A stretch of DNA of 10,710 nucleotides from an uncultured archaeon (GTDB lineage: Archaea; Nanobdellota; Nanobdellia; Woesearchaeales; CAIVOO01), in the NCBI GenBank assembly GCA_903907555.1, contig CAIVOO010000102.1, positions 1 through 10,710 on the forward strand, read 5' to 3'. Positions 1-6,472 of this stretch are shown here, piece by piece. The notes below the pieces were generated by a model. That model was not told the origin of the DNA. It did no database searches and saw only the letters and a program-made list of their open reading frames with translations. The stretch's first letter is position 1. Every line of letters starts with the position of its first letter. Position numbers and translations under genes: made by a program.

Positions 1-1332
1 GTTGTTATCGCAGGAGAGCTTCTGAAGAATGCTGAGCGATTGCTGGATCAGGAAATTCATCCAACGGTCATTGCCCGCGGCTATAGATTAGCTGCTGACA
101 AGGCACTTTCTGTGTTGCATACTATGTCTGAAACTATTTCTGAGAAAGATGATGCTATGCTGAAAAAGGTCGCTATGACTGCAATGATTGGAAAGGGCGG
201 TGCAGAATCTTCAAGGGAAAGGCTCGGAGATATTTGTGTAAAAGCTGTAAAACATATAATTGACAGGGTTGATAACAAAACAAACATTGACGCTGACAAT
301 ATCAAAATCGAAAAAAAGGTCGGCTCTGGTGTTGAAGACACTGAACTGATTGAAGGGATTGTTGTCGATAAGGAGAGAGTGCATTCTGGAATGCCAAAGC
401 TGATGAAAAATGCAAAGATTGCTTTGCTTGATGCAGCTCTTGAAATAAAAAGTACAGAGATTGATGCTAAAATTCAGATTACAGACCCATCGCAGATGCA
501 GGCATTTTTGGATATGGAAGAGAAGATGATAAAGCAGATGGTTGATATGATAGTCAAGTCAGGAGCAACTGTTGTTTTCTGCCAGAAAGGCATTGATGAT
601 GTTGCGCAGTACTATCTATCAAAGCATGGAATATATGCGTGCAGGCGCGTGAAGAAGTCTGACATGGACGGGCTTGCAAGGGCTACAGGAGCAAAGGTTG
701 TCAGCAATGTTGATGACTTGATTGCCAGCGACTTGGGGCTTGCTGGTGTTGTTGAAGAAAGGAAAGTCGGCGACGAGAACATGACTTTTGTCAAGGAGTG
801 CAAGCATCCGAAAACAGTCACAATACTTGTGAGAGGCGGAACAGAGCATGTTGTTGATGAAATAAAGAGAGCATTGACAGATGCTGTTGGTGACATTGTC
901 GCTTCATTGAAAGACGGCAAGGTTGTTGCAGGAGCAGGAGCTTCTGAAATTGAATTAGCACGGCAGATAAGGCAGTTCTCAGAATCATTGTCTGGAAGGG
1001 AGCAGCTTGCTGTGCAGGCATTTGCTGAATCAATGGAATCTATACCGAAAACACTTGCTGAAAATGCTGGTTTAGACCCGATTGATATGCTTACAGAGTT
1101 GAAAGCAGCGCACGACAAGGGCAGGAAATGGGCAGGCATAGATGTGTTTACAGGCAAAGTAATGGATGCATGGAAAGAAGGGATAATCGAGCCGCTGAAA
1201 ATAAAGACTCAGGCAATATCATCTGCTTCAGAAGTTGCTGTCATGATATTGAGAATAGATGATGTAATAGCTTGCGGAAACAAGCCATCAGGACCGCCTT
1301 CAGGAATGCCTCCGCAAGGAATGATGGAGTAA
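1..1332 (+). CDS. Thermosome (group II chaperonin) subunit, 5'-truncated
   Basis: Subunit of the archaeal group II chaperonin, the cytosolic ATP-driven double-ring folding machine. Frame 1 is open from the first base (VVIAGELLKNAERLL...), so the true start lies upstream. The 443 residues present, against about 540 in the family, imply that about 100 N-terminal residues, including the GDGTT ATP-site motif, are missing. What remains is the rest of the equatorial and intermediate domains, the apical domain (MKNAKIALLDAALEIKSTE through the helical protrusion), and the C-terminal equatorial part. There, VVAGAGASEIELA (about bases 922-960) matches the nucleotide-binding GGGAxE region, with Ala for the middle Gly. 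Then come LAENAGLDPIDML and the closing AGIDVFTGKVMDAWKEGI. The Gly/Pro/Met-rich end (PPSGMPPQGMME) fits the flexible tail that projects into the chamber. The internal ATG/TTG codons near base 40 are not starts. Identification is very secure; the subunit type (alpha or beta) cannot be told. Confidence 0.97.
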   Translation, partial: VVIAGELLKNAERLLDQEIHPTVIARGYRLAADKALSVLHTMSETISEKDDAMLKKVAMTAMIGKGGAESSRERLGDICVKAVKHIIDRVDNKTNIDADNIKIEKKVGSGVEDTELIEGIVVDKERVHSGMPKLMKNAKIALLDAALEIKSTEIDAKIQITDPSQMQAFLDMEEKMIKQMVDMIVKSGATVVFCQKGIDDVAQYYLSKHGIYACRRVKKSDMDGLARATGAKVVSNVDDLIASDLGLAGVVEERKVGDENMTFVKECKHPKTVTILVRGGTEHVVDEIKRALTDAVGDIVASLKDGKVVAGAGASEIELARQIRQFSESLSGREQLAVQAFAESMESIPKTLAENAGLDPIDMLTELKAAHDKGRKWAGIDVFTGKVMDAWKEGIIEPLKIKTQAISSASEVAVMILRIDDVIACGNKPSGPPSGMPPQGMME

Positions 1333-1343
1333 AATAACAAAAG

Positions 1344-1352
1344 GTTTTTAAA
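1344..1352 (+). promoter_or_regulatory. TATA-box candidate for the coiled-coil/ldh operon
   Basis: The sequence gtttttaaa, preceded by the purine-rich aaaagg (BRE-like), lies about 50 bases before the ATG at 1401. Transcription would start about 25 bases downstream, near 1374, leaving a leader of about 26 bases that contains the gaggtg Shine-Dalgarno at 1390-1395. A second T/A element (tttatatac, 1372-1380) would instead give a leaderless mRNA starting at the ATG. The Shine-Dalgarno favours the upstream element. Read from sequence only. Confidence 0.5.
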
Positions 1353-1400
1353 CGCTATATTCATTTATTCATTTATATACTGGTAAAAAGAGGTGCCAAT

Positions 1401-1898
1401 ATGGACGATGATTATGCTATAGTTCCAGAAAAAGAAGTTCTGCAGATGAAGAGGGATCTTGAAAGCCTCAAGAGAAACCCATTATCAGGCATTGATTCTG
1501 GAAGCGATTTGATAACTTCTATGAACAATTTAACAAAGGCTATTAATTCTTTGATAGAGCTTTTCCAGAAAGCAGCTGAAGAAATAAAGCTGGAAGACAA
1601 GAGCTCGGAAGCTATCGTCAAGAAGGTCGAGCCGTTGTTCGAAAAGATTGACATGCTCGTCGACCAGAACAAGAAGATAGCGAAAGGCATTGTTGCAGTC
1701 GCTGACATGCTCGAGGCAAAGCAGGAAGAAAGGCCTGCTCCACAGCAACAGCAAGCGCCTTATCCAAGGCAGCCAATGTACGGGCCTGCGCCTATGCCGC
1801 CGTCCCCTCCGATGGGAGCATTTCAGCCGCAGCCATTGATGCCAAGGCCATTGCCTCCACAGCCGCCATTAGGACAGCCTAGAAAAGGCTTATTCTAA
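1401..1898 (+). CDS. Small coiled-coil protein with proline-rich C-terminal tail
   Basis: I cannot name a function. The 165-residue protein has three visible parts. There is an acidic N-terminus followed by a short helix (about 10-25), and a long amphipathic helical region (about 34-108) with heptad-like hydrophobic spacing (LITSMNNLTKAINSLIELF, then IDMLVDQNKKIAKGIVAVADML). The tail (about 112-161) is rich in Pro, Gln and Met, and the protein ends in RKGLF. There is no signal peptide or membrane segment, so it should be cytosolic, probably oligomeric, with a disordered tail. The ATG at 1401 is supported by gaggtg five bases upstream. The next gene begins one base after its stop, so the two are probably translationally coupled and may interact. 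The Pro/Met/Gly-rich tail resembles that of the preceding thermosome only in composition. Confidence 0.85.
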   Translation: MDDDYAIVPEKEVLQMKRDLESLKRNPLSGIDSGSDLITSMNNLTKAINSLIELFQKAAEEIKLEDKSSEAIVKKVEPLFEKIDMLVDQNKKIAKGIVAVADMLEAKQEERPAPQQQQAPYPRQPMYGPAPMPPSPPMGAFQPQPLMPRPLPPQPPLGQPRKGLF

Positions 1899-1899
1899 G

Positions 1900-2538
1900 A
1901 TGGAAGAAAAATCTGTTAGCGTGCCTGCATTCAAGCATTTCTTTAGGCATTTATGCAGGGCACAAGCGGAATTATCTGGAAAACAAATAATTAAGCAGCA
2001 GATAGAGACTAAAGTCAGAGCTGTAAAATCCAAAGTCCAGCAGAAAAAAATTGACAAGGATGCTCTTATGCAGCAGATGGAGATTCTCGAGACTGAGCTT
2101 AAGGATATGGTTGACAATGAGAGAAAGATTTATGCAAATCAGGCGAAGGAAGCCGAGCTTGTAAATAAATTGCAAGAGAAGGTTGCTCAATTCGATTTTT
2201 CAGAAGCCAAGATAAAGCCTTTTGAGGATTTCGAGAAGATTTCTGCAAAGCTGGATGAAAATTCCAGGAGAATAGAAAAAATAAATCAGGATGTTTCACA
2301 GCTCTCGCAGAAAGTGGTGCCTCAGGAAAGAGTCAAGATACTCGAATCAAAAGTTTTTGTGACGTCAGCGCCAAGCGGCAGCGTTATACAGGAAGCTGAA
2401 AGGGACTTGCAGTCGCTTGAGGGCAGGTATGCAAAGCTCAAGAAGAGTGGGAAGTACAGCAAGAAAGACTTGGCAAGAGTTGAACAGCTGATTGCTAATC
2501 ATAAAATAAAGCTTGTACAGCTGAAAAGCAATAAGTAA
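1900..2538 (+). CDS. Coiled-coil protein of unknown function
   Basis: A 212-residue, strongly charged and almost wholly helical protein that I cannot assign to a family. After a short N-terminal stretch with FKHFFRHLCRAQAEL (about 11-25), residues about 27-98 and 111-140 have the Lys/Glu/Gln-rich heptad pattern of a long coiled coil. A break containing Pro/Gly (VTSAPSG, about 154-160) is followed by a C-terminal helical hairpin (about 162-209). The single Cys (19) is in the N-terminal part. No transmembrane segment or nucleotide-binding motif is visible. The ATG begins one base after the upstream stop, with a weak AAGG 11 bases before it inside the previous gene, which suggests coupled translation. 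ldh follows after 11 bases. The gene pair may encode a cytosolic structural or scaffold complex, but this is only a guess from shape. Confidence 0.85.
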   Translation: MEEKSVSVPAFKHFFRHLCRAQAELSGKQIIKQQIETKVRAVKSKVQQKKIDKDALMQQMEILETELKDMVDNERKIYANQAKEAELVNKLQEKVAQFDFSEAKIKPFEDFEKISAKLDENSRRIEKINQDVSQLSQKVVPQERVKILESKVFVTSAPSGSVIQEAERDLQSLEGRYAKLKKSGKYSKKDLARVEQLIANHKIKLVQLKSNK

Positions 2539-2549
2539 AGAGGTGCATT

Positions 2550-3479
2550 ATGGATAAACGTAAAGTTGCTATTGTCGGAGCTGGTTTTGTCGGCTCGACA
2601 GCTGCTTATGCCATGCTGGTCCAAGCAATCGCTGAAGAAATAGTTCTTATCGATATCAACAAGGAAAAGGCAGAGGGCGAAGCTCTTGATTTGGAGCACG
2701 GCATACAGTTCATGCATAATGCGAAAATAACTTTTAGCAATGATTTCTCTGCATGCGCAGGAGCAGATGTTGTTGTTATCTGTGCAGGGCTGGCGCAGAA
2801 GCCAGGCGAGACAAGGCTTGACTTGGTAAAAAAGAATGCAGTAATTTTCAAAGAGATGGTTCCTAAGCTTGTGTCTGCGAATAGGGAAGCGATATATCTT
2901 GTTGTCTCAAATCCAGTCGACATTATGGCTTTTCTCACACTGAAATATTCAGGGCTTTCGCCAAATAAGGTTTTTGGAAGCGGAACATCGCTTGATACCG
3001 CAAGATTCAGATATTATATTGGAGAAAGATTAAGCGTTCATCCATCAGCAGTGCACGCGTACATTATGGGCGAGCACGGAGACTCAGAATTTCCAGTCAT
3101 TTCCAACGCAACAATCGCAGGACTGAAGATTTGCGATGTCGAAGGCTACAACTGTCAGATGATGATGGAGTGCTATGACAAGACAAAGAAGGCAGCTTAC
3201 GAGATTATCGCAAGAAAAGGAGCAACATATTATGCTATCGGATTAGTAATTTCTAAAATTGTGGATGCAATCCTGAGTGATGAGCATCACGTGATGCCTT
3301 TATCAGTGTATCTGGACAATTATTACGACGAAGGCGGGCTTTGCATGAGCGTTCCCTGTGTGATTGGAAAAGAAGGCATTGTCAAGAAATACCAATTGCC
3401 TCTCGCGAAAGAGGAGCAGGACAAGCTGCATAACTCTGCGAAGATATTGAAGGATATTCTAAAGCAGGTTTATCCTTGA
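2550..3479 (+). CDS. ldh: L-lactate dehydrogenase (NAD-dependent)
   Basis: Interconverts pyruvate and L-lactate with NAD(H), which regenerates NAD+ in fermentation. The 309-residue length is normal for the LDH/MDH family. Rossmann motif GAGFVG is at 10-15, with Asp35 ending the second strand, which favours NAD over NADP. The active-site loop reads LAQKPGETRLDLV. Gln83 at the specificity position marks lactate dehydrogenase, where malate dehydrogenases have Arg. Arg89 is the catalytic arginine, Asp149 and Arg152 lie in GTSLDTARFR, and the catalytic His176 is in GEHGDSEFP. All expected catalytic residues are present. The ATG is supported by gaggtg (2540-2545), nearly identical to the ribosome binding site of the first gene in the operon. 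It is the third gene after the coiled-coil pair. Its last 21 bases overlap the end of the convergent SET gene. Confidence 0.95.
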   Translation: MDKRKVAIVGAGFVGSTAAYAMLVQAIAEEIVLIDINKEKAEGEALDLEHGIQFMHNAKITFSNDFSACAGADVVVICAGLAQKPGETRLDLVKKNAVIFKEMVPKLVSANREAIYLVVSNPVDIMAFLTLKYSGLSPNKVFGSGTSLDTARFRYYIGERLSVHPSAVHAYIMGEHGDSEFPVISNATIAGLKICDVEGYNCQMMMECYDKTKKAAYEIIARKGATYYAIGLVISKIVDAILSDEHHVMPLSVYLDNYYDEGGLCMSVPCVIGKEGIVKKYQLPLAKEEQDKLHNSAKILKDILKQVYP

Positions 3480-3977
3480 TTTGATGTAAGGCGAGAAATA
3501 TTCTTTGTACTTTTTTTGCAGGTTTGGAAGTTTCCAATCATTGGGATTTATGACTTTTCTGCAGTTTGGAGAGCCACAATTGCATTTGAAACTTTGTTTT
3601 ACTGACTCGCAAAATGCGTAATCAAAAACCAATTCTTCATTAGGTTTTATGTCCTTGATTGCCATAAGGGTAATGGAATTCTTAAAACCGCAGTTTGGGT
3701 TGCATGAGTGATTGTATACTCCCTTTTCTTCAAGCTCTTTTCTAGAAGTGGGTACGATAAAGAAATTATCATCAATCTGGATTCCGACATCACCCATTAT
3801 TTTACTATATTTTTCAATCTCTTTGGTAGGCACTATAACCCCTCCTAGAACTGCTACAGCTTCGCCTTTTGAAATTGGTTCAGTAGCTATTACTCCTAAT
3901 CCTTGTATTTTGGAGTTTATTGGTTTGGCTTTTGGAGTAATCCACCTGTGCGGCCAAATTTTATGAATGTCATCCAT
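3459..3977 (-). CDS. SET-domain protein lysine methyltransferase with post-SET cysteines
   Basis: Predicted S-adenosylmethionine-dependent methyltransferase acting on protein lysines; the substrate is unknown. The 172 residues are almost exactly a SET domain. The N-terminal IQGLGVIATEPISKGE (about 24-39) carries the GxG SAM-binding element. NHSCNPN (89-95) is the core motif, and NEELVFDYAF (113-122) supplies the catalytic-site tyrosine region. A post-SET cluster KCNCGSPNC (131-139) places Cys132, 134 and 139, which with Cys92 could bind one zinc as in eukaryotic SET enzymes. No other domain is present. The ATG at 3977 lies 27 bases from a TATA-like gatttaataatc and has no Shine-Dalgarno, fitting leaderless translation. 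It is convergent with ldh and overlaps it by 21 bases. The upstream gpsA reads the same way but a promoter sits between them. Family assignment is firm; possible targets such as chromatin or ribosomal proteins are not visible. Confidence 0.92.
   Translation of the reverse strand: MDDIHKIWPHRWITPKAKPINSKIQGLGVIATEPISKGEAVAVLGGVIVPTKEIEKYSKIMGDVGIQIDDNFFIVPTSRKELEEKGVYNHSCNPNCGFKNSITLMAIKDIKPNEELVFDYAFCESVKQSFKCNCGSPNCRKVINPNDWKLPNLQKKYKEYFSPYIKSRINLL
3511..3517 (+). terminator. Possible T-run terminator of the ldh transcript
   Basis: Seven T residues on the + strand 32 bases after the ldh stop could act as an archaeal oligo-T terminator. They lie inside the convergent SET gene, so the ldh transcript would be partly antisense to it. 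Weak evidence: one T-run without a hairpin. Confidence 0.25.
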
Positions 3978-3998
3978 AGCTCACATGAAGTTGTGCTG

Positions 3999-4010
3999 AT
4001 TATTAAATCT
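3999..4010 (-). promoter_or_regulatory. TATA-like promoter of the SET gene (leaderless)
   Basis: Read on the minus strand, gatttaataatc is centred about 27 bases before the SET ATG at 3977. That is the spacing expected if transcription starts at or beside the start codon. No Shine-Dalgarno precedes the ATG. The element sits in the 50-base gap after gpsA, so the SET gene probably has its own promoter. Confidence 0.5.
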
Positions 4011-4027
4011 TATGTTTTTAGAAAATT

Positions 4028-5068
4028 CTATTTCTTTATATTCCTACAAACGCACTTCAAGAAATCCTTGTCAAATTCATGCACGCTTTTTCTGTAGACA
4101 AAATCTTCTATCGCTTTCTTCGGATTTTTATTGTTGTATAGAATGTTGTAAACCTCTTCTGCCAGCGGAAGCTTTATTTTGTATTCCTTTGCAAGCTCAA
4201 CCATCATCTTTGCTGCTGCAACGCCCTCTGTAACCTGCCCTATCTCTTTCTGGGCTTCGTCGACAGACTTGCCTGAGCCAATCATGAAGCCTAGCTTCCT
4301 GTTCCTTCCGCCTTCTGATGTTGCTATCAAGTCGCCGACTCCTGACAATCCGCAGAATGTTATTGGATTAGCTCCCATTTTCACGCCTAAATACATCATC
4401 TCGTAGAATCCTGATGACATGACCAATGATTTTGCATTGCATCCTAATTTAAGTGCGTCCGCTATTCCGACGGCTATAGCCATGGAATTCTTCAGGCTGC
4501 CGCCTAACTCCACTCCTATCAAATCATTGTTTATCTGGACTGTAACGACTTTTGTTGTCAAAGCTTTCTGAGCTCTGGCAAGAATTTTTGGATTCTTTGA
4601 AGAGATAACAACTGCTGTCGGCAGATTCTTTCCAATCTCGTGGGCTATCGAAGGGCCTGACAATGAAACAACATTCTTTTTGAATCTCTTGTCAATATTA
4701 GCTTCGATAATCTCAGACATCCTCTTGTGGGTTTTCGCATCAATACCTTTCGCAACATTGATTATTATCTCATTTCCTTTCAGAAAATTGTTGATGTTCT
4801 TAGTCATTGTAGGAATTATATGTGATGGAACTGAAAGAATTATTATTGTGGCGCCTTTGACAGAATCCTCTATGTCGCCGTAAGCTGTTATGTCTTCAGG
4901 AAGGATTACTCCTGGCAGATATTTCTTGTTCTCATGGTCTGTGTTTATGTCATCAACAACATCAGGCTCTATTGTGAATAATCTGATATTTTTATGTTTA
5001 GAAGAAAGAACGAAAGCAAGCGCAGTCCCCATATTGCCTGCGCCAAGTATGGCGATTTTCTCACTCAT
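4028..5068 (-). CDS. gpsA: NAD(P)-dependent sn-glycerol-3-phosphate dehydrogenase
   Basis: Reduces dihydroxyacetone phosphate to sn-glycerol-3-phosphate, the backbone of bacterial and eukaryotic phospholipids, or runs in reverse. The 346-residue length is close to the usual 330-345 for bacterial GpsA. Dinucleotide motif GAGNMG is at 9-14. SVPSHIIP (79-86) and NVAKGID (104-110, with Lys107) are family signatures, as is SGPSIAHEI (137-145). GGSLKNSMAIAVGIAD (189-204) carries the catalytic Lys193, and GLSGVGDLIAT (240-250) followed by GGRNRKLG is the phosphate-binding signature. It overlaps the stop of a 40-codon ORF by ATGA, so the two are translationally coupled. Archaeal membranes use the opposite enantiomer, sn-glycerol-1-phosphate, made by an unrelated enzyme, so this gene is notable in an archaeon. 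The chemistry is confident; the physiological role is open. Confidence 0.95.
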   Translation of the reverse strand: MSEKIAILGAGNMGTALAFVLSSKHKNIRLFTIEPDVVDDINTDHENKKYLPGVILPEDITAYGDIEDSVKGATIIILSVPSHIIPTMTKNINNFLKGNEIIINVAKGIDAKTHKRMSEIIEANIDKRFKKNVVSLSGPSIAHEIGKNLPTAVVISSKNPKILARAQKALTTKVVTVQINNDLIGVELGGSLKNSMAIAVGIADALKLGCNAKSLVMSSGFYEMMYLGVKMGANPITFCGLSGVGDLIATSEGGRNRKLGFMIGSGKSVDEAQKEIGQVTEGVAAAKMMVELAKEYKIKLPLAEEVYNILYNNKNPKKAIEDFVYRKSVHEFDKDFLKCVCRNIKK

Positions 5069-5187
5069 TTTCTCTTGGTGTAGGCATCGAAGTCTTTCGA
5101 TTTGCTGTGGAACTTATTCCACTGCACATATTCTGCTTCCTCTTTTTTACCAAACAATCTCTTGAAAAATCGAATTATTGATTTCAT
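5065..5187 (-). CDS. Small basic protein (40 aa) coupled to gpsA
   Basis: A 40-codon ORF with no recognised family. The N-terminal MKSIIRFFKRLFGKK is a short basic amphipathic helix, followed by an acidic bit (EEAEY) and a Lys/aromatic-rich tail (QWNKF, FDAYTKRK). Three things support it as real: its TGA overlaps the gpsA ATG as ATGA, its ATG lies 25 bases from a good TATA element, and gpsA has no promoter of its own between them. The helix could bind membrane or RNA, which is speculation. If it is not expressed as a protein, it may act as a leader that sets gpsA translation. Confidence 0.6.
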   Translation of the reverse strand: MKSIIRFFKRLFGKKEEAEYVQWNKFHSKSKDFDAYTKRK

Positions 5188-5208
5188 AGCGAATGATAAA
5201 CTGTTTTT

Positions 5209-5217
5209 TATTTAAAA
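5209..5217 (-). promoter_or_regulatory. TATA-box candidate of the small ORF-gpsA operon
   Basis: On the minus strand ttttaaata is centred about 25 bases before the ATG at 5187. This predicts a transcript starting at that ATG (leaderless) and running through gpsA. It lies in the 53-base gap after the Lrp-type gene, which is otherwise featureless. Confidence 0.55.
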
Positions 5218-5240
5218 ATGTATTTGTTTATTATTCTCAG

Positions 5241-6224
5241 TTATGGCTTTAGCAATCCTTTTGGGAAAAGATTGAATGTTATCTGTTCTTTTATTATGTA
5301 GTGTTCTTGTTCATCTATTATTTCTGCGTATTTTTTTCTTAGGTTTCTTGATAGGTGGTCTATGCCTTCAGGTGTTTTAAATGCGCATGCGAATATCATG
5401 TTGAATCCTGTGATGTCGAAGAATGCGTATGTGATGTTTTCGTCTGATTTGATGATTTTTTTTATGCTGTCCATTTTTTCTTGCGAGACATTCTTCAGCC
5501 TGATTTTGTACAAGTATTCTGTATAGCCTAATTTCGGCAGTGATACTTCTGGGAAGAATCTGATAATTATGCCATTATCTATGAGGTTTCTTATCCTGTA
5601 TCTGACTATGTCTAATGTAAGATTCAATTTTTGTGCTATAGCAAGATATGATAATGAAGAATCTTCATTCAATAAATTAAGTATTCTCCTGTCATTAATA
5701 TCAATCTCGTATTTCTTCATAATTTTTTCTTTACGCATTAAAGGCTCTAGCTTTAGGTCTTTGTAGAATTCAGCTATTAGATGCTCTACCCTTAATGGAT
5801 GCATTGATGAATACATCTGATAAGTATTTAGTAAGCTGCCGAACTTTTGTATTATTTCATGGATTATTTTATCCATGTGTCCTAGGTCTTGGTATATGAA
5901 TTCCGCGAATATGTCCCATTCCCCTGACAGGGTTACAACCCAGTCTGCATATTCATGGTTTCTGAAGTATTCTATAATATCCTTATTTTCGTAGATATCT
6001 TCATTGAATTTAAGCAGCAGCGTGAATGTGTCTAGATTCAGAGATCCTATGTTGATTACTGAAGCGAACTTTGTAATAATCCCCTTGTTAATCAGCCGCT
6101 CTATCCTGTACTTTATAGCATTCTTGCTCAGGCCTACCTGCTTCGAGAGCTTGGTTTGGCTCGCCCTTCCATCTAATGACAGATAATATAACAGTTTTCT
6201 ATCCTTTACGTCCAGAAGCTCCAT
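5241..6224 (-). CDS. Tandem Lrp/AsnC-family transcriptional regulator (two HTH-RAM modules)
   Basis: A DNA-binding regulator made of two fused Lrp/AsnC units, 327 residues against about 150 for a single unit. The first winged helix-turn-helix is at about 5-53 (DVKDRKLLYYLSLDG, then KLSKQVGLSKNAIKYRIERL). It is followed by a ferredoxin-like effector domain (about 64-150). The second HTH at about 174-223 repeats the pattern (DINDRRILNLLNED, AIAQKLNL, VRYRIRNLIDNGII), followed by a second effector-like domain (about 235-318). Such proteins usually sense amino acids or other small molecules and can repress or activate; the ligand is not visible. The ATG is 26 bases from a TATA element without a Shine-Dalgarno, so the mRNA is probably leaderless. 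It is divergent from the five-gene unknown operon and shares a 129-base intergenic region with it, making it the obvious candidate regulator of that operon and of itself. Confidence 0.92.
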   Translation of the reverse strand: MELLDVKDRKLLYYLSLDGRASQTKLSKQVGLSKNAIKYRIERLINKGIITKFASVINIGSLNLDTFTLLLKFNEDIYENKDIIEYFRNHEYADWVVTLSGEWDIFAEFIYQDLGHMDKIIHEIIQKFGSLLNTYQMYSSMHPLRVEHLIAEFYKDLKLEPLMRKEKIMKKYEIDINDRRILNLLNEDSSLSYLAIAQKLNLTLDIVRYRIRNLIDNGIIIRFFPEVSLPKLGYTEYLYKIRLKNVSQEKMDSIKKIIKSDENITYAFFDITGFNMIFACAFKTPEGIDHLSRNLRKKYAEIIDEQEHYIIKEQITFNLFPKGLLKP

Positions 6225-6243
6225 ATTGTTGCATAAATCAGTA

Positions 6244-6256
6244 TTTATATATAAAC
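6244..6256 (-). promoter_or_regulatory. TATA box of the Lrp-type regulator gene
   Basis: On the minus strand gtttatatataaa is an excellent archaeal TATA element, centred about 26 bases before the ATG at 6224, which implies a leaderless transcript. It is the strongest promoter match in the divergent intergenic region (6225-6353). Confidence 0.7.
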
Positions 6257-6304
6257 TTTTCCTAAAATACGCAATAATTAGATAATAAGTTTGATATATT
6301 GAGT

Positions 6305-6312
6305 AAATTATA
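6305..6312 (+). promoter_or_regulatory. TATA-like candidate for the five-gene unknown operon
   Basis: The sequence aaattata precedes the first ATG (6354) by about 45 bases. Transcription would start near 6334, leaving a leader of about 20 bases that holds the Shine-Dalgarno ggagg. The region is A/T-rich throughout, and ttaatattta (about 6324-6333) is an alternative, so the exact element is uncertain. Confidence 0.35.
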
Positions 6313-6340
6313 CCACTAATAAGTTAATATTTATCAAAAA

Positions 6341-6345
6341 GGAGG
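6341..6345 (+). promoter_or_regulatory. Strong Shine-Dalgarno (ggagg)
   Basis: The ggagg, preceded by a run of A, ends eight bases before the ATG at 6354. It is the best ribosome binding site in the window and the main support for the 38-codon ORF being translated. It contrasts with the leaderless starts of the regulator, SET and release-factor genes. Confidence 0.7.
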
Positions 6346-6353
6346 CAATCAAA

Positions 6354-6470
6354 ATGTTAAATGAAAAAAAGGACAGGATGCCGTGGGAAATCAGGCCGCA
6401 TTTGTATGAAACATACCAAGGTAGGGCAGTAACGATATTAGGAGCTGAATTAGGCTTCAAAGGGTGGTAA
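6354..6470 (+). CDS. Small protein (38 aa), first gene of the unknown operon
   Basis: A 38-codon ORF with no recognised family: MLNEKKDRMPWEIRPHLYET, then an uncharged/hydrophobic stretch (AVTILGAELGF) ending GFKGW. It is supported by the near-ideal ggagg eight bases upstream and by its stop lying two bases before the next ATG, a typical operon junction. The composition (Trp, Pro, Arg) looks like a small folded or binding peptide rather than a membrane segment. It may be a small subunit of whatever the operon makes, or a leader peptide that delivers ribosomes to the next gene. The two cannot be told apart from sequence. Confidence 0.6.
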   Translation: MLNEKKDRMPWEIRPHLYETYQGRAVTILGAELGFKGW

Positions 6471-6472
6471 GA

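Noticed and set aside
612..1157. Long minus-strand open frame (181 codons) inside the thermosome gene
   Set aside because: It lies wholly opposite a clearly conserved chaperonin frame, its translation is Ser/Thr/Ala-rich low-complexity typical of an antisense shadow, and it has no promoter or ribosome site of its own that I can see.
1743..1887. Pro/Gln-rich segment as a nucleotide repeat array
   Set aside because: The codons vary and no fixed unit repeats; it is a low-complexity protein tail rather than a DNA repeat.
2550..3479. Malate dehydrogenase as identity of the ldh gene
   Set aside because: The specificity position in the active-site loop is Gln (AQKPGETR), which marks lactate dehydrogenases; malate enzymes have Arg there.
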